Positions 17,962 to 31,185 are shown, numbered from the stretch's first letter. The stretch is DNA of 64,000 nt from Pseudomonas baetica (GCF_002813455.1 NZ_PHHE01000001.1:3957001-4021000); one strand, 5' to 3'. Numbers and translations: made by a program. The notes: generated by a model not told the origin, from the sequence alone.

Positions 17962-18089
17962 GGAGAGATTCCTGTGCCGGTTGCGCGAGTGCTCCATGCG
18001 CTCAAGCAACCCGTAATTTTAATAGGGCTATTGGTGTTTGTCGGTGACGCGGGGATACTGGCCGCCGAATTCCGTGACCTGAAGCCACC

Positions 18090-18539
18090 ATGACTCTTAA
18101 AAGAATTGCTGCTGTATTGCTGGCCTGTCTGACCTTGTCCGCCTGTGGCGGTGTCGATCCGAACTCCCCGCTGGGTCAGCGCAAGGCGATCTTCAAACAG
18201 ATGCTCAAGACCGGCGAAGACCTGGGCGGCATGTTGCGTGGACGCATTCCCTTCGACGGGCCGAAATTCGCCGAGGGTGCGGTGAAACTCGATGCGTTGT
18301 CCCATGAGCCGTGGAAGCATTTCCCGCAGGTTCGCGAAGAAGATCACACCAGCGCCAAGGACGATGTCTGGCAAAAGCAGGCCCGCTTTCAAGAGATGGC
18401 CCACAACCTTGAAGCCGCCACCGGTGAATTGGTGATTGCCAGCAAGGTTCAGCCGTACAAGGCCAGCAACCTGGGGCCGGCGGTGCAGAAAGTTGAAGAT
18501 GCCTGCAGCGCTTGCCATAAAGAGTTTCGCGATCATTGA
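18090..18539 (+). CDS. Cytochrome c'-family (class II) lipoprotein
   Basis: This 149-aa protein begins with a lipoprotein signal (LTLSAC, Cys19) and ends with a c-type haem motif CSACHKEF at about 139-146. A C-terminal CxxCH in a four-helix protein of this size is the cytochrome c' / c556 (class II) arrangement. It is probably exported and outer-membrane or periplasm-facing. Redox partner and role are not evident. It is divergent from mltA, with 128 bp between them. Confidence 0.82.
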   Translation: MTLKRIAAVLLACLTLSACGGVDPNSPLGQRKAIFKQMLKTGEDLGGMLRGRIPFDGPKFAEGAVKLDALSHEPWKHFPQVREEDHTSAKDDVWQKQARFQEMAHNLEAATGELVIASKVQPYKASNLGPAVQKVEDACSACHKEFRDH

Positions 18540-18560
18540 TCTCTGTTGTTTGAGCTGACG

Positions 18561-18672
18561 CCTTCGTCGGATCGCCGCCCGGAACAAGCTCGCTGCCACA
18601 AGGTTCTTCGGTGTGCCTGGCATTGAGGGTCACTGGAGGTCCCTGTGGGAGCGAGCCGGCTCGCGAAAGCGG
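18561..18672. repeat. REP pair, one arm degenerate
   Basis: A variant copy (CGCCGCCCGGAACAAGCTCG, 18561-18603) and a standard inverted copy (TGTGGGAGCGAGCCGGCTCG, from 18644) lie between convergent genes. Confidence 0.7.
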
Positions 18673-18699
18673 TTTGAAATTCACCGCGACACTGAAGGA

Positions 18700-19095
18700 T
18701 TACTTGTCGAGCTGGTCCAGCGCGTCCTGCAACTCTTTACGCGACTCGGCGAGCTTGTCTTTGCGCTTGTTGATCTTCTCCGGGTCGCCTTTCTTCATCG
18801 CCTTGTCGAGGTCAGCCTGTCGCTTGCTGACTTCGTGCTTGGCTTCAAGCACCTTGTTTTCGCGTTCTTTCTTCAAGCCTGCGTCAGTGCAATGCTCGGT
18901 CACTTCACGCAAAGCGGTTTCCAGGCCCGCCTGCTGATCGGTATTGCCACGGGACTTTGCCTGTTCGATCTGATTGATGATGCCCTGCTTCTTGGCGGCG
19001 CAACCGGTCAGGCCCGGAGCGTCTTCGTCGGCCATCACTGGCGCGGCCATGGCGGCGCAAAGGGTGAGCAGGGCGAGCGGTGCAAGAAATTTCAT
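18700..19095 (-). CDS. DUF1090 (YqjC-like) periplasmic protein
   Basis: This 131-aa protein has a clear Sec signal peptide (about 1-22, FLAPLALLTLCAAMAAPVMA) and then a highly charged, largely helical mature part with two cysteines (GCAAKK, HCTDAG). The repeated Lys/Glu pattern (ENKVLEAKHEVSKRQADLDK) predicts a coiled coil. This is the DUF1090 layout seen in E. coli YqjC; function is unknown. It lies 96 bp downstream of the ligB end on the same strand. Confidence 0.82.
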   Translation of the reverse strand: MKFLAPLALLTLCAAMAAPVMADEDAPGLTGCAAKKQGIINQIEQAKSRGNTDQQAGLETALREVTEHCTDAGLKKERENKVLEAKHEVSKRQADLDKAMKKGDPEKINKRKDKLAESRKELQDALDQLDK

Positions 19096-19191
19096 AAAAG
19101 CTCCATGTGCAAAGACAATCGGGTCGGTGAGGCACTGCGCTGTTGGAGCGCCCGCCGGCCGTTGGGTTCCCGGCGCACCGGGATTGCGTGT

Positions 19192-21039
<1,848 letters not shown>

Positions 21040-21048
21040 TCAAGCATG

Positions 21049-21087
21049 AAAAAGCCCCGCACGGCGCAAACCGTGCGGGGCTTTTTA
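21049..21087 (-). terminator. Rho-independent terminator after metK
   Basis: The AAAAAGCCCCGCACGG and CCGTGCGGGGCTTTTT arms enclose a short loop 14 bp past the metK stop. It has A and T tails on both sides, so it could work in both directions. Confidence 0.88.
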
Positions 21088-21100
21088 TGCAGCCAGGGAA

Positions 21101-22291
<1,191 letters not shown>

Positions 22292-22309
22292 CTCGATGTT
22301 TTCCTGAAT

Positions 22310-23305
22310 TTACCGATGGTGAGTGTCGCCAGCCGGTCGCTGAAAGTGGCGAACCTGGATCTGGAAACCATTACGTAAGCCTACATAGAGGCTTTCCCCG
22401 GGAACGAGTCCCGCAGCGGTGGCCCAACGGGCCAAATCGTCCTGTTCAAACCCCAACCACAGATCACCGCAGGCCTCCCTGGCCCAACTCTGGTTGTGGC
22501 TACATAACTCTGTCACGAGCAGGCTACCGCCCGGTTGCAGCAGACCGGCCATGTGCTTGAGCGCTTCGGCCGGCGCGGCGAAATGGTGCAAGACCATATT
22601 CAGTACCACGCAATCGGCCTGAAGGCTGCTGCCGTTCAATGCATCGGCCAATTGCAGGCTGACGTTAGCCAGTCTTTCACGAACGCATACCTGACGGGCC
22701 AGTTCGAGCATCGCCGGGCTGTTGTCCAGCGCGGTTACGGTGCCAAAGCGGCGGGCCAGTTCCGGCAGAAAAGCACCATCGCCGGGACCGACTTCAATGG
22801 CCGTGGCAGCGCCATCGAAGTTCAGTTTGTCGAGCAGGGCCAGCACGCTGTCGCGGTATTGCGGCAGGCCTGCAATCAAGTCTTGCTGGGCGCGGAATTT
22901 CTCCGCCACCCGGGCGAAAAAATCCTGGCTGGCCGCAGCACGTTGCCCGTGAACCTGCGCAATTCGCGCCTGAACGTCGTCGGGCAGCGCCAGGTTGTCG
23001 ACTTCTTCTAACAACGCCGCGTGCAACTTGCCGCCGAGCAGTTCGGTGTGGGGCAGGGCGCGGCGATAAAAAATCGCGTTGCCTTCGCGACGGGTCGCCA
23101 CCAGATCGGCTTGTGCCAAGACCTTGAGGTGATGACTCATACCTGACTGACCCGTGCCGAAAATCTGCGCCAGTTCCAAAACACCAAACGAATCGTTGGC
23201 CAGCGCGCGCAATACATTCAGCCGCAGCGGATCACCGCCGGCCTTGCACAGGGCCGCCAGCTCGTCGCAATCGTCATGGCGAATGGAAGGCACGCGTAAG
23301 TTCAT
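22310..23305 (-). CDS. ArsR-family regulator fused to SAM-dependent methyltransferase
   Basis: This 331-aa two-domain protein has an N-terminal ArsR winged helix (1-about 95; LKVLAQADLVATRREGNAIF) and a C-terminal class I methyltransferase fold (about 140-331; motif I EVGPGDGAFLPEL, then VTALDNSPAMLELA). The typical ArsR metal-binding ELCVCDL motif is absent. Placement directly before metK suggests it senses SAM or SAH and controls the operon. ArsR-type regulators of the methyl cycle, named SahR, are known in Proteobacteria; equating this protein with SahR is inference. A 24-bp palindrome lies upstream. Confidence 0.85.
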   Translation of the reverse strand: MNLRVPSIRHDDCDELAALCKAGGDPLRLNVLRALANDSFGVLELAQIFGTGQSGMSHHLKVLAQADLVATRREGNAIFYRRALPHTELLGGKLHAALLEEVDNLALPDDVQARIAQVHGQRAAASQDFFARVAEKFRAQQDLIAGLPQYRDSVLALLDKLNFDGAATAIEVGPGDGAFLPELARRFGTVTALDNSPAMLELARQVCVRERLANVSLQLADALNGSSLQADCVVLNMVLHHFAAPAEALKHMAGLLQPGGSLLVTELCSHNQSWAREACGDLWLGFEQDDLARWATAAGLVPGESLYVGLRNGFQIQVRHFQRPAGDTHHR

Positions 23306-23345
23306 GGGGCAGCAGTCTAGAGACGGGGGTAAATCCCCGCAAGGC

Positions 23346-23369
23346 CAATATCAAAAAGTTTTGATATTG
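23346..23369. promoter_or_regulatory. 24-bp palindrome, probable ArsR-type operator
   Basis: Perfect 11-bp arms CAATATCAAAA and TTTTGATATTG with a 2-bp centre (AG) lie 41 bp upstream of the ArsR-methyltransferase start and 195 bp upstream of tkt. Size and symmetry fit an ArsR dimer operator for autoregulation and metK control. Confidence 0.65.
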
Positions 23370-23563
23370 CTCGATAGATGGCACTTCTCACGAGCTGGTT
23401 AACTCTACAAACGAACTGCGGAAAGGTTTCACCCACCGAAACCCGCGTTATCCATTGGAAAAAGGCCTCTGCATGACTATCTGTCATTGCCCCGAGGCGC
23501 TCCGGTGAGGGAAAATGCCCTCCTTTTTTCCGTTCCAGTTTATTCACACCCAGGAGATCAGCG

Positions 23564-25561
23564 ATGCCTAGCCGTCGTGAGCGTGCCAACGCCATTCGTG
23601 CCCTCAGCATGGATGCCGTGCAAAAAGCCAACAGCGGCCATCCCGGTGCCCCTATGGGTATGGCAGATATCGCCGAAGTGCTTTGGCGCGACTACCTCAA
23701 GCACAACCCGAGCAACCCATCGTTCGCCGACCGTGACCGCTTCGTGCTGTCCAACGGCCACGGCTCGATGTTGATCTACTCGCTGCTGCACCTGACCGGT
23801 TACGACCTGTCGATCGAAGACCTCAAGCAATTCCGTCAACTGCACAGCCGTACCCCGGGCCACCCGGAATTCGGTTACACCCCGGGCGTTGAAACCACCA
23901 CCGGCCCGCTGGGTCAGGGTCTGGCCAACGCTGTGGGTTTTGCCCTGGCAGAAAAAGTCCTGGCGGCGCAGTTCAACCGTCCGAGCCACAACATCGTTGA
24001 CCACCACACCTACGTGTTCCTGGGTGATGGCTGCATGATGGAAGGCATTTCCCACGAAGTCGCTTCCCTGGCCGGTACTCTGGGCCTGGGCAAGCTGATC
24101 GCTTTCTACGATGACAACGGCATCTCCATCGACGGCGAAGTCGAAGGCTGGTTCACCGATGACACCCCGAAGCGTTTCGAAGCCTACAACTGGCAAGTGA
24201 TCCGCAACGTCGACGGTCACGATCCGGAAGAGATCAAGACCGCCATTGAAACCGCTCGCAAGAGCGCGCAGCCGACCCTGATCTGCTGCAAGACCACCAT
24301 CGGTTTCGGTTCGCCGAACAAGCAGGGTAAAGAAGACTGCCACGGCGCCCCACTGGGTGACGCGGAAATCGCTCTGACCCGTCAGGCGCTGAACTGGAAC
24401 CACGGCCCGTTCGAAATCCCGGCCGACATCTACGCCGAATGGGATGCCAAAGAAGCTGGCCGCGCTGTTGAAGCCGAGTGGGATCAGCGTTTCGCTGCTT
24501 ACTCTGCCGCATTCCCGACCGAAGCCAACGAACTGATCCGTCGTCTGAGCGGCGAGCTGCCGTCCGACTTCTCGGAAAAAGCCTCGGCCTACATCGCTGA
24601 AGTCGCTGCCAAAGGCGAAACCATCGCCAGCCGTAAAGCCAGCCAGAACACCCTGAACGCCTTCGGCCCGTTGCTGCCGGAACTGCTTGGCGGTTCGGCT
24701 GACCTCGCCGGTTCCAACCTGACCTTGTGGAAAGGTTGCAAAGGCGTCAGCGCTGAAGATGCCAGCGGCAACTACATGTACTACGGCGTGCGCGAATTCG
24801 GCATGACCGCCATCATGAACGGCGTCACTCTGCACGGTGGCCTGGTGCCTTACGGCGCGACCTTCCTGATGTTCATGGAATACGCCCGCAACGCCGTGCG
24901 CATGTCGGCGCTGATGAAGAAGCGCGTGATCCACGTCTACACCCACGACTCCATCGGTCTGGGCGAAGACGGCCCGACGCACCAGCCGATCGAACAACTG
25001 ACCAGCCTGCGCACCACACCGAACCTCGACACCTGGCGTCCAGCCGATGCCGTGGAATCGGCAGTGGCCTGGAAAAACGCTCTGGAGCGTAAAGACGGCC
25101 CATCGGCGCTGATCTTCTCGCGTCAGAACCTGCAGCACCAAGAGCGCGATGCCGGCCAGATCGCCGACATCAGCCGCGGTGGCTACGTGCTGAAGGACTG
25201 CGCAGGCGAGCCTGAGCTGATCCTGATCGCCACCGGTTCGGAAGTGGGTCTGGCTGTTCAGGCCTACGACAAACTGACCGAGCAGGGCCGCAAGGTGCGC
25301 GTGGTTTCGATGCCTTGCACCAGCGTGTTCGACGCTCAGGACGCCGGCTACAAGCAGTCGGTTCTGCCGCTGCAAGTCAGCGCACGTATTGCGATCGAAG
25401 CGGCTCACGCCGACTTCTGGTTCAAGTACGTGGGTCTGGAAGGTCGCGTGATCGGCATGACCACTTACGGTGAGTCGGCGCCTGCGCCAGCGCTGTTCGA
25501 AGAGTTCGGCTTCACCCTGGAAAACATCCTGGGTCAGGCTGAAGAGCTGCTGGAAGACTGA
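23564..25561 (+). CDS. tkt: Transketolase
   Basis: This TPP-dependent enzyme of the pentose phosphate pathway transfers two-carbon units. The 665-aa protein contains the N-terminal transketolase signature ([20 protein letters not shown]), the TPP-binding region [20 protein letters not shown], the pyrimidine-binding domain ([20 protein letters not shown]) and the C-terminal domain ([17 protein letters not shown]). Ribosome-binding site AGGAG lies 9 bp before the ATG. It is followed by epd, pgk and fba. A 616-codon ORF on the opposite strand is a codon-bias shadow. Confidence 0.97.
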   Translation: MPSRRERANAIRALSMDAVQKANSGHPGAPMGMADIAEVLWRDYLKHNPSNPSFADRDRFVLSNGHGSMLIYSLLHLTGYDLSIEDLKQFRQLHSRTPGHPEFGYTPGVETTTGPLGQGLANAVGFALAEKVLAAQFNRPSHNIVDHHTYVFLGDGCMMEGISHEVASLAGTLGLGKLIAFYDDNGISIDGEVEGWFTDDTPKRFEAYNWQVIRNVDGHDPEEIKTAIETARKSAQPTLICCKTTIGFGSPNKQGKEDCHGAPLGDAEIALTRQALNWNHGPFEIPADIYAEWDAKEAGRAVEAEWDQRFAAYSAAFPTEANELIRRLSGELPSDFSEKASAYIAEVAAKGETIASRKASQNTLNAFGPLLPELLGGSADLAGSNLTLWKGCKGVSAEDASGNYMYYGVREFGMTAIMNGVTLHGGLVPYGATFLMFMEYARNAVRMSALMKKRVIHVYTHDSIGLGEDGPTHQPIEQLTSLRTTPNLDTWRPADAVESAVAWKNALERKDGPSALIFSRQNLQHQERDAGQIADISRGGYVLKDCAGEPELILIATGSEVGLAVQAYDKLTEQGRKVRVVSMPCTSVFDAQDAGYKQSVLPLQVSARIAIEAAHADFWFKYVGLEGRVIGMTTYGESAPAPALFEEFGFTLENILGQAEELLED

Positions 25562-25588
25562 TCCAGATCAGGTGTCGTCTGAGCTGAC

Positions 25589-25659
25589 GCCTTCGCGAGC
25601 AGGCTCGCTCCCACATTGGAACGCGTTTCCCTGTGGGAGCGAGCCTGCTCGCGAAAGCG
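25589..25659. repeat. REP pair (REPIN)
   Basis: Two inverted GCGAGCAGGCTCGCTCCCAC-type REPs with a short spacer lie between tkt and epd. Confidence 0.85.
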
Positions 25660-25711
25660 TTGGTTCGGGCAACATCGCACTGCCTGATTCACCACGGTAA
25701 TCGAGAACCCC

Positions 25712-26764
25712 ATGCCTCAACCGCGTCCTTACAAAGTTGCACTCAACGGCTACGGCCGGATTGGTCGTTGCGTCTTGCGTGCGTTGTTTGAGCGAGGCGA
25801 AAAAGCCGGGTTTGAAATTGTCGCAATCAACGATCTGGCCGACATGGCCAGCATCGAATACCTGACACGCTTCGACTCCACCCACGGCCGCTTTCCCGGC
25901 GAAGTGCGGGTCGAGGGCGACTGTCTGCATATTAATGGCGACTGCGTGAAGGTTCTGCGCAGTGCCACCCCCGAAGGCATCGATTGGGCGTCGCTGGGCG
26001 TCGATCTGGTGCTCGAATGCTCCGGTGCCTACAACACCCGTGAAGACGGCCAGCGTTTCCTCGACGCCGGCGCGCCACGTGTCCTGTTCTCGCAGCCGAT
26101 GGCCAGCGAGGCGGATGTCGACGCCACCATCGTTTACGGCGTCAATCAGGATTGCCTGACCGGCGACGAGTTGCTGGTGTCCAACGCCTCCTGCACCACC
26201 AACTGCGGCGTGCCGCTGTTGCGTCTGCTGGACAAGGCGATCGGCCTCGATTACGTGTCGATCACCACGATTCACTCGGCGATGAACGATCAGCCGGTGA
26301 TCGACGCCTATCACCACGAAGACCTGCGCCGCACCCGTTCGGCGTTCCAGTCGGTGATCCCGGTGTCCACTGGTCTGGCGCGCGGTATCGAGCGTCTGTT
26401 GCCGGAACTTGCCGGGCGAATTCAGGCCAAAGCCGTACGCGTGCCGACGGTCAACGTGTCCTGCCTCGACATCACGATGCAGACCGCCACGGCGACCGAC
26501 GCCAATGAGGTCAACCGGATCCTGCGCGAGGCTGCCACCAGCGGCCCGCTCAAAGGTTTGTTGGCCTACACCGAATTGCCTCACGCCAGCTGTGATTTCA
26601 ACCATGACCCACATTCGGCCATCGTCGATGCCAGTCAGACCCGTGTTTCCGGCCCAAAACTGGTGAACATCCTGGCCTGGTTCGACAACGAATGGGGTTT
26701 TGCCAACCGAATGCTGGACGTTGCAGACCACTATCTGCAAACAGCAACTTCAAAAAAACCGTAG
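25712..26764 (+). CDS. epd: D-erythrose-4-phosphate dehydrogenase
   Basis: This GapA-like enzyme oxidises erythrose 4-phosphate to 4-phosphoerythronate, feeding pyridoxal phosphate synthesis. The 350-aa protein has an NAD-binding Rossmann start (VALNGYGRIGRCVLRALFER), the catalytic Cys in SNASCTTNCGVPLLRLLD and the C-terminal WFDNEWGFANRMLD. Epd-like rather than GapA-like features include IHSAMNDQPVIDAYHHEDLR and FNHDPHSAIVDASQTRVSG. It is 12 bp from pgk, as in many proteobacterial epd-pgk-fba clusters. Confidence 0.93.
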   Translation: MPQPRPYKVALNGYGRIGRCVLRALFERGEKAGFEIVAINDLADMASIEYLTRFDSTHGRFPGEVRVEGDCLHINGDCVKVLRSATPEGIDWASLGVDLVLECSGAYNTREDGQRFLDAGAPRVLFSQPMASEADVDATIVYGVNQDCLTGDELLVSNASCTTNCGVPLLRLLDKAIGLDYVSITTIHSAMNDQPVIDAYHHEDLRRTRSAFQSVIPVSTGLARGIERLLPELAGRIQAKAVRVPTVNVSCLDITMQTATATDANEVNRILREAATSGPLKGLLAYTELPHASCDFNHDPHSAIVDASQTRVSGPKLVNILAWFDNEWGFANRMLDVADHYLQTATSKKP

Positions 26765-26776
26765 GAAGTGCGACCC

Positions 26777-27940
26777 ATGACCGTGTTGAAGATGTCCGAC
26801 CTCGATCTGCAAGGTAAGCGCGTATTGATCCGCGAAGACCTCAACGTCCCAGTCAAGGACGGTGTTGTCACCAGCGACGCGCGTATCCTGGCTTCGCTGC
26901 CGACCATCAAGCTGGCCCTGGAAAAAGGTGCGGCGGTGATGGTCTGCTCGCACCTGGGTCGTCCGACCGAAGGCGAGTTCTCCGCAGAGAACAGCCTCAA
27001 GCCAGTCGCCGACTACCTGAGCAAGGCCCTGGGCCGCGAAGTGCCGCTGGTGGCCGATTACCTGGGCGGCGTTGACGTCAAGGCCGGCGACATCGTGCTG
27101 TTCGAAAACGTGCGCTTCAACAAGGGCGAGAAAAAGAACGCTGACGAACTGGCCCAGCAATACGCCGCCCTGTGCGACGTGTTCGTAATGGATGCGTTCG
27201 GCACTGCTCACCGCGCCGAAGGCTCGACCCACGGCGTGGCCAAGTTCGCCAAGGTCGCCGCTGCCGGCCCGCTGCTGGCCGCTGAGCTGGATGCATTGGG
27301 CAAAGCCCTGGGTGCTCCGGCCAAGCCAATGGCTGCCATTGTTGCCGGCTCCAAGGTGTCGACCAAACTCGACGTGCTGAACAGCCTGAGCCAGATCTGC
27401 GATCAATTGATCGTCGGCGGCGGCATCGCCAACACTTTTCTTGCCGCAGCTGGTCACCCGGTCGGCAAGTCGCTGTACGAGCCGGACCTGCTCGACACCG
27501 CCCGCGCCATCGCCGCCAAGGTCAGCGTGCCGCTGCCGGTCGATGTGGTGTGCGCCAAGGAGTTCGCGGAAAGCGCTGAAGCCACCGTCAAGCTGATCGC
27601 TGACGTCGCTGCCGACGACATGATTCTGGACATCGGCCCGCAGACCGCAGCCAACTTCGCTGAACTGCTGAAATCGTCCAAGACCATTCTGTGGAACGGC
27701 CCGGTTGGCGTGTTCGAGTTCGACCAGTTCGGCAACGGCACTAAGGTGCTGGCCCAGGCCATCGCTGAAAGCTCGGCATTCTCGATCGCTGGCGGTGGCG
27801 ACACCCTGGCCGCCATCGATAAATATGGCGTGGCTGAGCAAATCTCCTACATTTCCACCGGTGGTGGCGCGTTCCTCGAATTCGTCGAAGGCAAGGTTCT
27901 GCCAGCCGTCGAAGTCCTGGAAAGCCGGGCCAAGGCCTGA
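26777..27940 (+). CDS. pgk: Phosphoglycerate kinase
   Basis: This 387-aa glycolytic/gluconeogenic enzyme interconverts 1,3-bisphosphoglycerate + ADP and 3-phosphoglycerate + ATP. It shows [26 protein letters not shown] and the C-terminal ATP-binding part ([19 protein letters not shown], then [14 protein letters not shown]). ATG 26777 follows AGGAAG at a proper distance; a GTG at 26768 is less likely. It is transcribed with epd. Confidence 0.97.
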   Translation: MTVLKMSDLDLQGKRVLIREDLNVPVKDGVVTSDARILASLPTIKLALEKGAAVMVCSHLGRPTEGEFSAENSLKPVADYLSKALGREVPLVADYLGGVDVKAGDIVLFENVRFNKGEKKNADELAQQYAALCDVFVMDAFGTAHRAEGSTHGVAKFAKVAAAGPLLAAELDALGKALGAPAKPMAAIVAGSKVSTKLDVLNSLSQICDQLIVGGGIANTFLAAAGHPVGKSLYEPDLLDTARAIAAKVSVPLPVDVVCAKEFAESAEATVKLIADVAADDMILDIGPQTAANFAELLKSSKTILWNGPVGVFEFDQFGNGTKVLAQAIAESSAFSIAGGGDTLAAIDKYGVAEQISYISTGGGAFLEFVEGKVLPAVEVLESRAKA

Positions 27941-27974
27941 GGCCACCCGTTTGGCCAGGCAAAGGAGTGGTCAC

Positions 27975-28196
27975 ATGGTCAAGTCGTTAGCATTGTTGTT
28001 GCTGACCGGTACGTTGGCGGCCTGCGGGAGTAACCCCAAAGCCGAAGCGACACCGGCGCCCAGCGAAGTACAGAAAGGCTGCTACCAGGCCGACTGGCAG
28101 GCCGAAACCAACCCGGTGCTGAACAAGCGTTCCGGGCCGGACGGGCTGGACAAATACGAGACGCAAACCCCGGCCAAGGAACATGGTTGTCCTTGA
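27975..28196 (+). CDS. Small putative lipoprotein
   Basis: This 73-aa protein has a lipoprotein signal (LALLLLTGTLAACGS, Cys at about 17) and a short polar mature part with two further cysteines (KGCYQADW and the C-terminal HGCP). The ribosome-binding site AAGGAG precedes the ATG. It is found between pgk and fba, 34 bp after pgk. I know no function. Confidence 0.75.
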   Translation: MVKSLALLLLTGTLAACGSNPKAEATPAPSEVQKGCYQADWQAETNPVLNKRSGPDGLDKYETQTPAKEHGCP

Positions 28197-28253
28197 CGGG
28201 TCTGACTCTTTAACTCAGGGCTGGCGGCATGCGCCGTCAGTCGAGGAACACGG

Positions 28254-28586
28254 ATGAAAGGCTTGATCGCCATTGCGGCGCTGGCATTGTTGGGCGGTTG
28301 CGCGCAGTTGAACCTGTTCCAGTCGTCCGCCCCTGCGGATAACTGGACCACCTGGACCTGCGACAGCCAGGCCAAAGTGCTGTGGCGTTACGCCGATGCC
28401 GGCCAGAAAGAAGTCGATGTTCGACTGGGCGGCGGTGATCAGGTCTATCGCCTGAAAGAAGAGCCGGGCGCCTCGGGCACGCTGTACAGCGACGGCATGC
28501 TGGCGTTTCACCTCAAGGGCGAGGAAGGCCTGGTGTACTGGGTCGCCACCAATGACTTGATTGGCCGCGGCTGCAAAGCCGAGTAA
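28254..28586 (+). CDS. MliC-like lipoprotein (putative lysozyme inhibitor fold)
   Basis: This 110-aa lipoprotein has lipobox LGGC at Cys16. The mature part has WTTWTCDSQAKVLWRYAD near the N-terminus and a beta-rich domain ending GLVYWVATNDLIGRGCKAE. A WxCxxxxxxxxxY pattern and two cysteines closing the barrel are features of the MliC/PliC C-type lysozyme inhibitor family. I infer that fold; inhibitory activity is not shown by sequence. It lies between pgk and fba, after the small lipoprotein gene. Confidence 0.65.
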   Translation: MKGLIAIAALALLGGCAQLNLFQSSAPADNWTTWTCDSQAKVLWRYADAGQKEVDVRLGGGDQVYRLKEEPGASGTLYSDGMLAFHLKGEEGLVYWVATNDLIGRGCKAE

Positions 28587-28607
28587 TTGCAACACCACAG
28601 ATCCAAA

Positions 28608-28697
28608 TGTGGGAGCGGGCTTGCTCGCGAAAGCAATCATGCCGTCGATGATGGAGTGTCTGTAAGACCGCTTTCGCGAGCAGGCTCGCTCCCACAG
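28608..28697. repeat. REP pair (REPIN)
   Basis: TGTGGGAGCGGGCTTGCTCG and its inverted partner lie about 35 bp apart, between the MliC-like gene and fba. Confidence 0.85.
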
Positions 28698-28839
28698 GGG
28701 TTCTCTGTTGTTCACACAGTTTTGGTAACACCGAATCACCAGACCGGGCCTCGACCCCCGATCTGCAATCACTTGAATAGCCGCCGCCGCTCCGGCAGGC
28801 TGGCACGATTAACGACCCAAACCGGGAGAGACACACACA

Positions 28840-29904
28840 ATGGCACTTATCAGCATGCGCCAGATGTTGGACCACGCAGCCGAGTTCGGCTACGGCGTTC
28901 CAGCTTTCAACGTCAACAACCTTGAGCAGATGCGCGCCATCATGGAAGCCGCTGACAAGACTGACTCCCCGGTGATCGTCCAGGCTTCGGCCGGCGCCCG
29001 TAAATACGCTGGCGCGCCATTCCTGCGTCACCTGATCCTGGCCGCGATCGAAGAATTCCCGCACATCCCGGTGTGCATGCACCAGGACCACGGCACCAGC
29101 CCTGACGTCTGCCAGCGCTCGATTCAACTGGGCTTCAGCTCGGTAATGATGGACGGTTCCCTCGGCGAAGACGGCAAGACCCCGACCGACTACGACTACA
29201 ACGTCCGCGTGACCCAACAAACCGTAGCCATGGCGCACGCCTGCGGCGTTTCGGTAGAAGGCGAGCTGGGCTGCCTGGGTTCGCTGGAAACCGGCATGGC
29301 CGGTGAAGAAGACGGCATCGGCGCCGAAGGCGTTCTGGATCACAGCCAAATGCTGACCGATCCGGAAGAAGCCGCTGACTTCGTTAAACGCACTCAGGTG
29401 GATGCCCTGGCCATCGCCATTGGCACCAGCCACGGCGCGTACAAGTTCACCAAGCCACCTACCGGTGACGTGCTGGCCATCGACCGCATCAAGGAAATCC
29501 ACAAACGCATCCCGAACACCCACCTGGTGATGCACGGTTCCTCGTCGGTGCCACAAGAGTGGCTGGCGATCATCAACCAGTACGGCGGCGACATCAAAGA
29601 AACCTACGGCGTACCGGTTGAAGAAATCGTCGAAGGCATCAAGTACGGCGTGCGCAAGGTCAACATCGACACCGACCTGCGCCTGGCCTCCACCGGCGCC
29701 ATGCGTCGCCTGATGGCCACCAACCCGAGCGAATTCGACCCACGTAAATTCTTCGGCGCCACCGTGACTGCAATGCGCGACGTATGTATCGCGCGTTATG
29801 AGGCGTTCGGTACCGCCGGCAATGCTTCGAAGATCAAACCGATCTCGCTGGAAGCGATGTACCAGCGTTATCTGAACGGTGAGTTGAATGCCAAGGTTAA
29901 CTAA
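28840..29904 (+). CDS. fba: Class II fructose-bisphosphate aldolase
   Basis: This 354-aa zinc-dependent aldolase cleaves fructose 1,6-bisphosphate to DHAP and glyceraldehyde 3-phosphate. Zinc-binding and active-site regions include [39 protein letters not shown] and [14 protein letters not shown]. It is complete. Its last roughly 290 bp are repeated at 31518-31814 and, decayed, at 37364-37520. The copies share base differences against the intact gene near the stop, so the present fba 3' end may itself have been exchanged. Confidence 0.97.
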   Translation: MALISMRQMLDHAAEFGYGVPAFNVNNLEQMRAIMEAADKTDSPVIVQASAGARKYAGAPFLRHLILAAIEEFPHIPVCMHQDHGTSPDVCQRSIQLGFSSVMMDGSLGEDGKTPTDYDYNVRVTQQTVAMAHACGVSVEGELGCLGSLETGMAGEEDGIGAEGVLDHSQMLTDPEEAADFVKRTQVDALAIAIGTSHGAYKFTKPPTGDVLAIDRIKEIHKRIPNTHLVMHGSSSVPQEWLAIINQYGGDIKETYGVPVEEIVEGIKYGVRKVNIDTDLRLASTGAMRRLMATNPSEFDPRKFFGATVTAMRDVCIARYEAFGTAGNASKIKPISLEAMYQRYLNGELNAKVN

Positions 29905-29932
29905 AGCCTGAGTGTTGAATCGCTGAATCAAG

Positions 29933-29956
29933 AAACCCGTCGTGAGACGGGTTTTT
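29933..29956 (+). terminator. Rho-independent terminator after fba
   Basis: AAACCCGTC and GACGGGTTT arms with a GTGA loop, followed by a T-run, lie 28 bp after the fba stop. Confidence 0.9.
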
Positions 29957-29985
29957 TGTGGGCGGTGTTTACTCGCTGTATTGAG

Positions 29986-31185
29986 TTATCCAAAAGTCAG
30001 AGAAAAAGGCGCTGCCGCTCGCTCAATGGCGCTGACTACATGGGGCGCCTGTTCGCGATATTGAGGATAGTGCCCAAGTACGGCTTCAACCGACGCCAGC
30101 AATCTTTGGATGCGCTCCTTGGGATGATCGATCTCACAGGTATGCGCAAACTCCAGTAGCCCTTGCCGCGAAGCGAACATTGACTTGTTGCCTGCCAGAT
30201 CCAGAGCCAAAACATCTTCCGGAATATAGGCCGTGGTGTTGACGATGTCGTAAGCCGGCGCCAGATGCGCATCGCGCTGTGTCGGTTCGGAATAGAGCAA
30301 TCCGAAGTTTTTCAAATGTGCGTCGCCATTCCCGACGATGCAACTCAGGGCGACGCTATCGAAGAGTTGGTCAAGGGAGGAGCGCAGATGCTCAGGCGGG
30401 CAGTACACACGTATGGCCTTGGCGATTGCCGCATAACTCTTGCTGTACTTCTGGTTAGCCGATAGCCCCATCAGCGCTGCCATGTCTTCAAAACCAATCG
30501 GATTGAGCTGGTCGTCGCGGTCAAAGCGGCGCATGACAAACAGCTTGGCGTTGTCGGAAAGATAAAACGGTGGAACGGGAATACCCGCGTCTTTCGCCAT
30601 GGACATGCAAAGGAATTCATTGATTGCCAGGCCCGGGAATTCATCGCGGCCACTTTTGATGATCAGCTCAGAGGTTTTCGATGTCACTCGTGGCCATTCG
30701 ATTTGCTGACGTTCCGGTACCAGCACCTTGGGTTGAACGCCTGAAATGCCCGCACGCAGGATATAGCGATCAAGCATGTCAGCGAAGATGTCTTCCGTGC
30801 CGTCCCACGTCAGAATCTCTTCGAGGTTTTCGCCCGGGAATTGTTGCTCCTCCAGCAAAGCGTCAACAGTTTCAGAACGCACTTGAAGCCTGCCAATGGG
30901 CGAAGAGCTGCCGGAGAGCGCCAGTAACAGCATCGGGTCGACATTCACTGTCTTGGCCAATCGATTACGCAGTTGCTCTAAAACATAGCCTTCGGGCAGG
31001 TTCATCTGAAAAACCGGGTGGAGTTCGCGCCTGCGATATTCGTCATGTCTTACTGGCATCGACAGACTGATCGCAATTTTGGGCGATGCATCTTCGTGAT
31101 AACGGAAAGTGAAGTTCTCGGCATCGCTAAAAAGCCTGCCGCTATTGCCCTCAGGCGTGCTGACTTTCAGAGAGGTCATTTTCAT
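29986..31185 (-). CDS. hipA: HipA-family toxin kinase
   Basis: HipA proteins are Ser/Thr kinases that in E. coli inactivate glutamyl-tRNA synthetase and cause persistence. This 399-aa homolog keeps the core: a family N-terminus, LIIKSGRDEFPGLAINEFLC, the catalytic loop CIVGNGDAHLKNFGLL and the metal-binding APAYDIVNTT. It thus appears active. ATG 31185 overlaps the hipB stop (ATGA), giving the antitoxin-first operon. The target is not predictable. The pair sits between intact fba and its 3'-end duplicate, so it is accessory DNA. Confidence 0.88.
   Translation of the reverse strand: MKMTSLKVSTPEGNSGRLFSDAENFTFRYHEDASPKIAISLSMPVRHDEYRRRELHPVFQMNLPEGYVLEQLRNRLAKTVNVDPMLLLALSGSSSPIGRLQVRSETVDALLEEQQFPGENLEEILTWDGTEDIFADMLDRYILRAGISGVQPKVLVPERQQIEWPRVTSKTSELIIKSGRDEFPGLAINEFLCMSMAKDAGIPVPPFYLSDNAKLFVMRRFDRDDQLNPIGFEDMAALMGLSANQKYSKSYAAIAKAIRVYCPPEHLRSSLDQLFDSVALSCIVGNGDAHLKNFGLLYSEPTQRDAHLAPAYDIVNTTAYIPEDVLALDLAGNKSMFASRQGLLEFAHTCEIDHPKERIQRLLASVEAVLGHYPQYREQAPHVVSAIERAAAPFSLTFG

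Noticed and set aside
23558..25408. A 616-codon minus-strand ORF opposite tkt
   Set aside because: Shadow of a highly biased, strongly expressed gene; the peptide has no recognisable fold.
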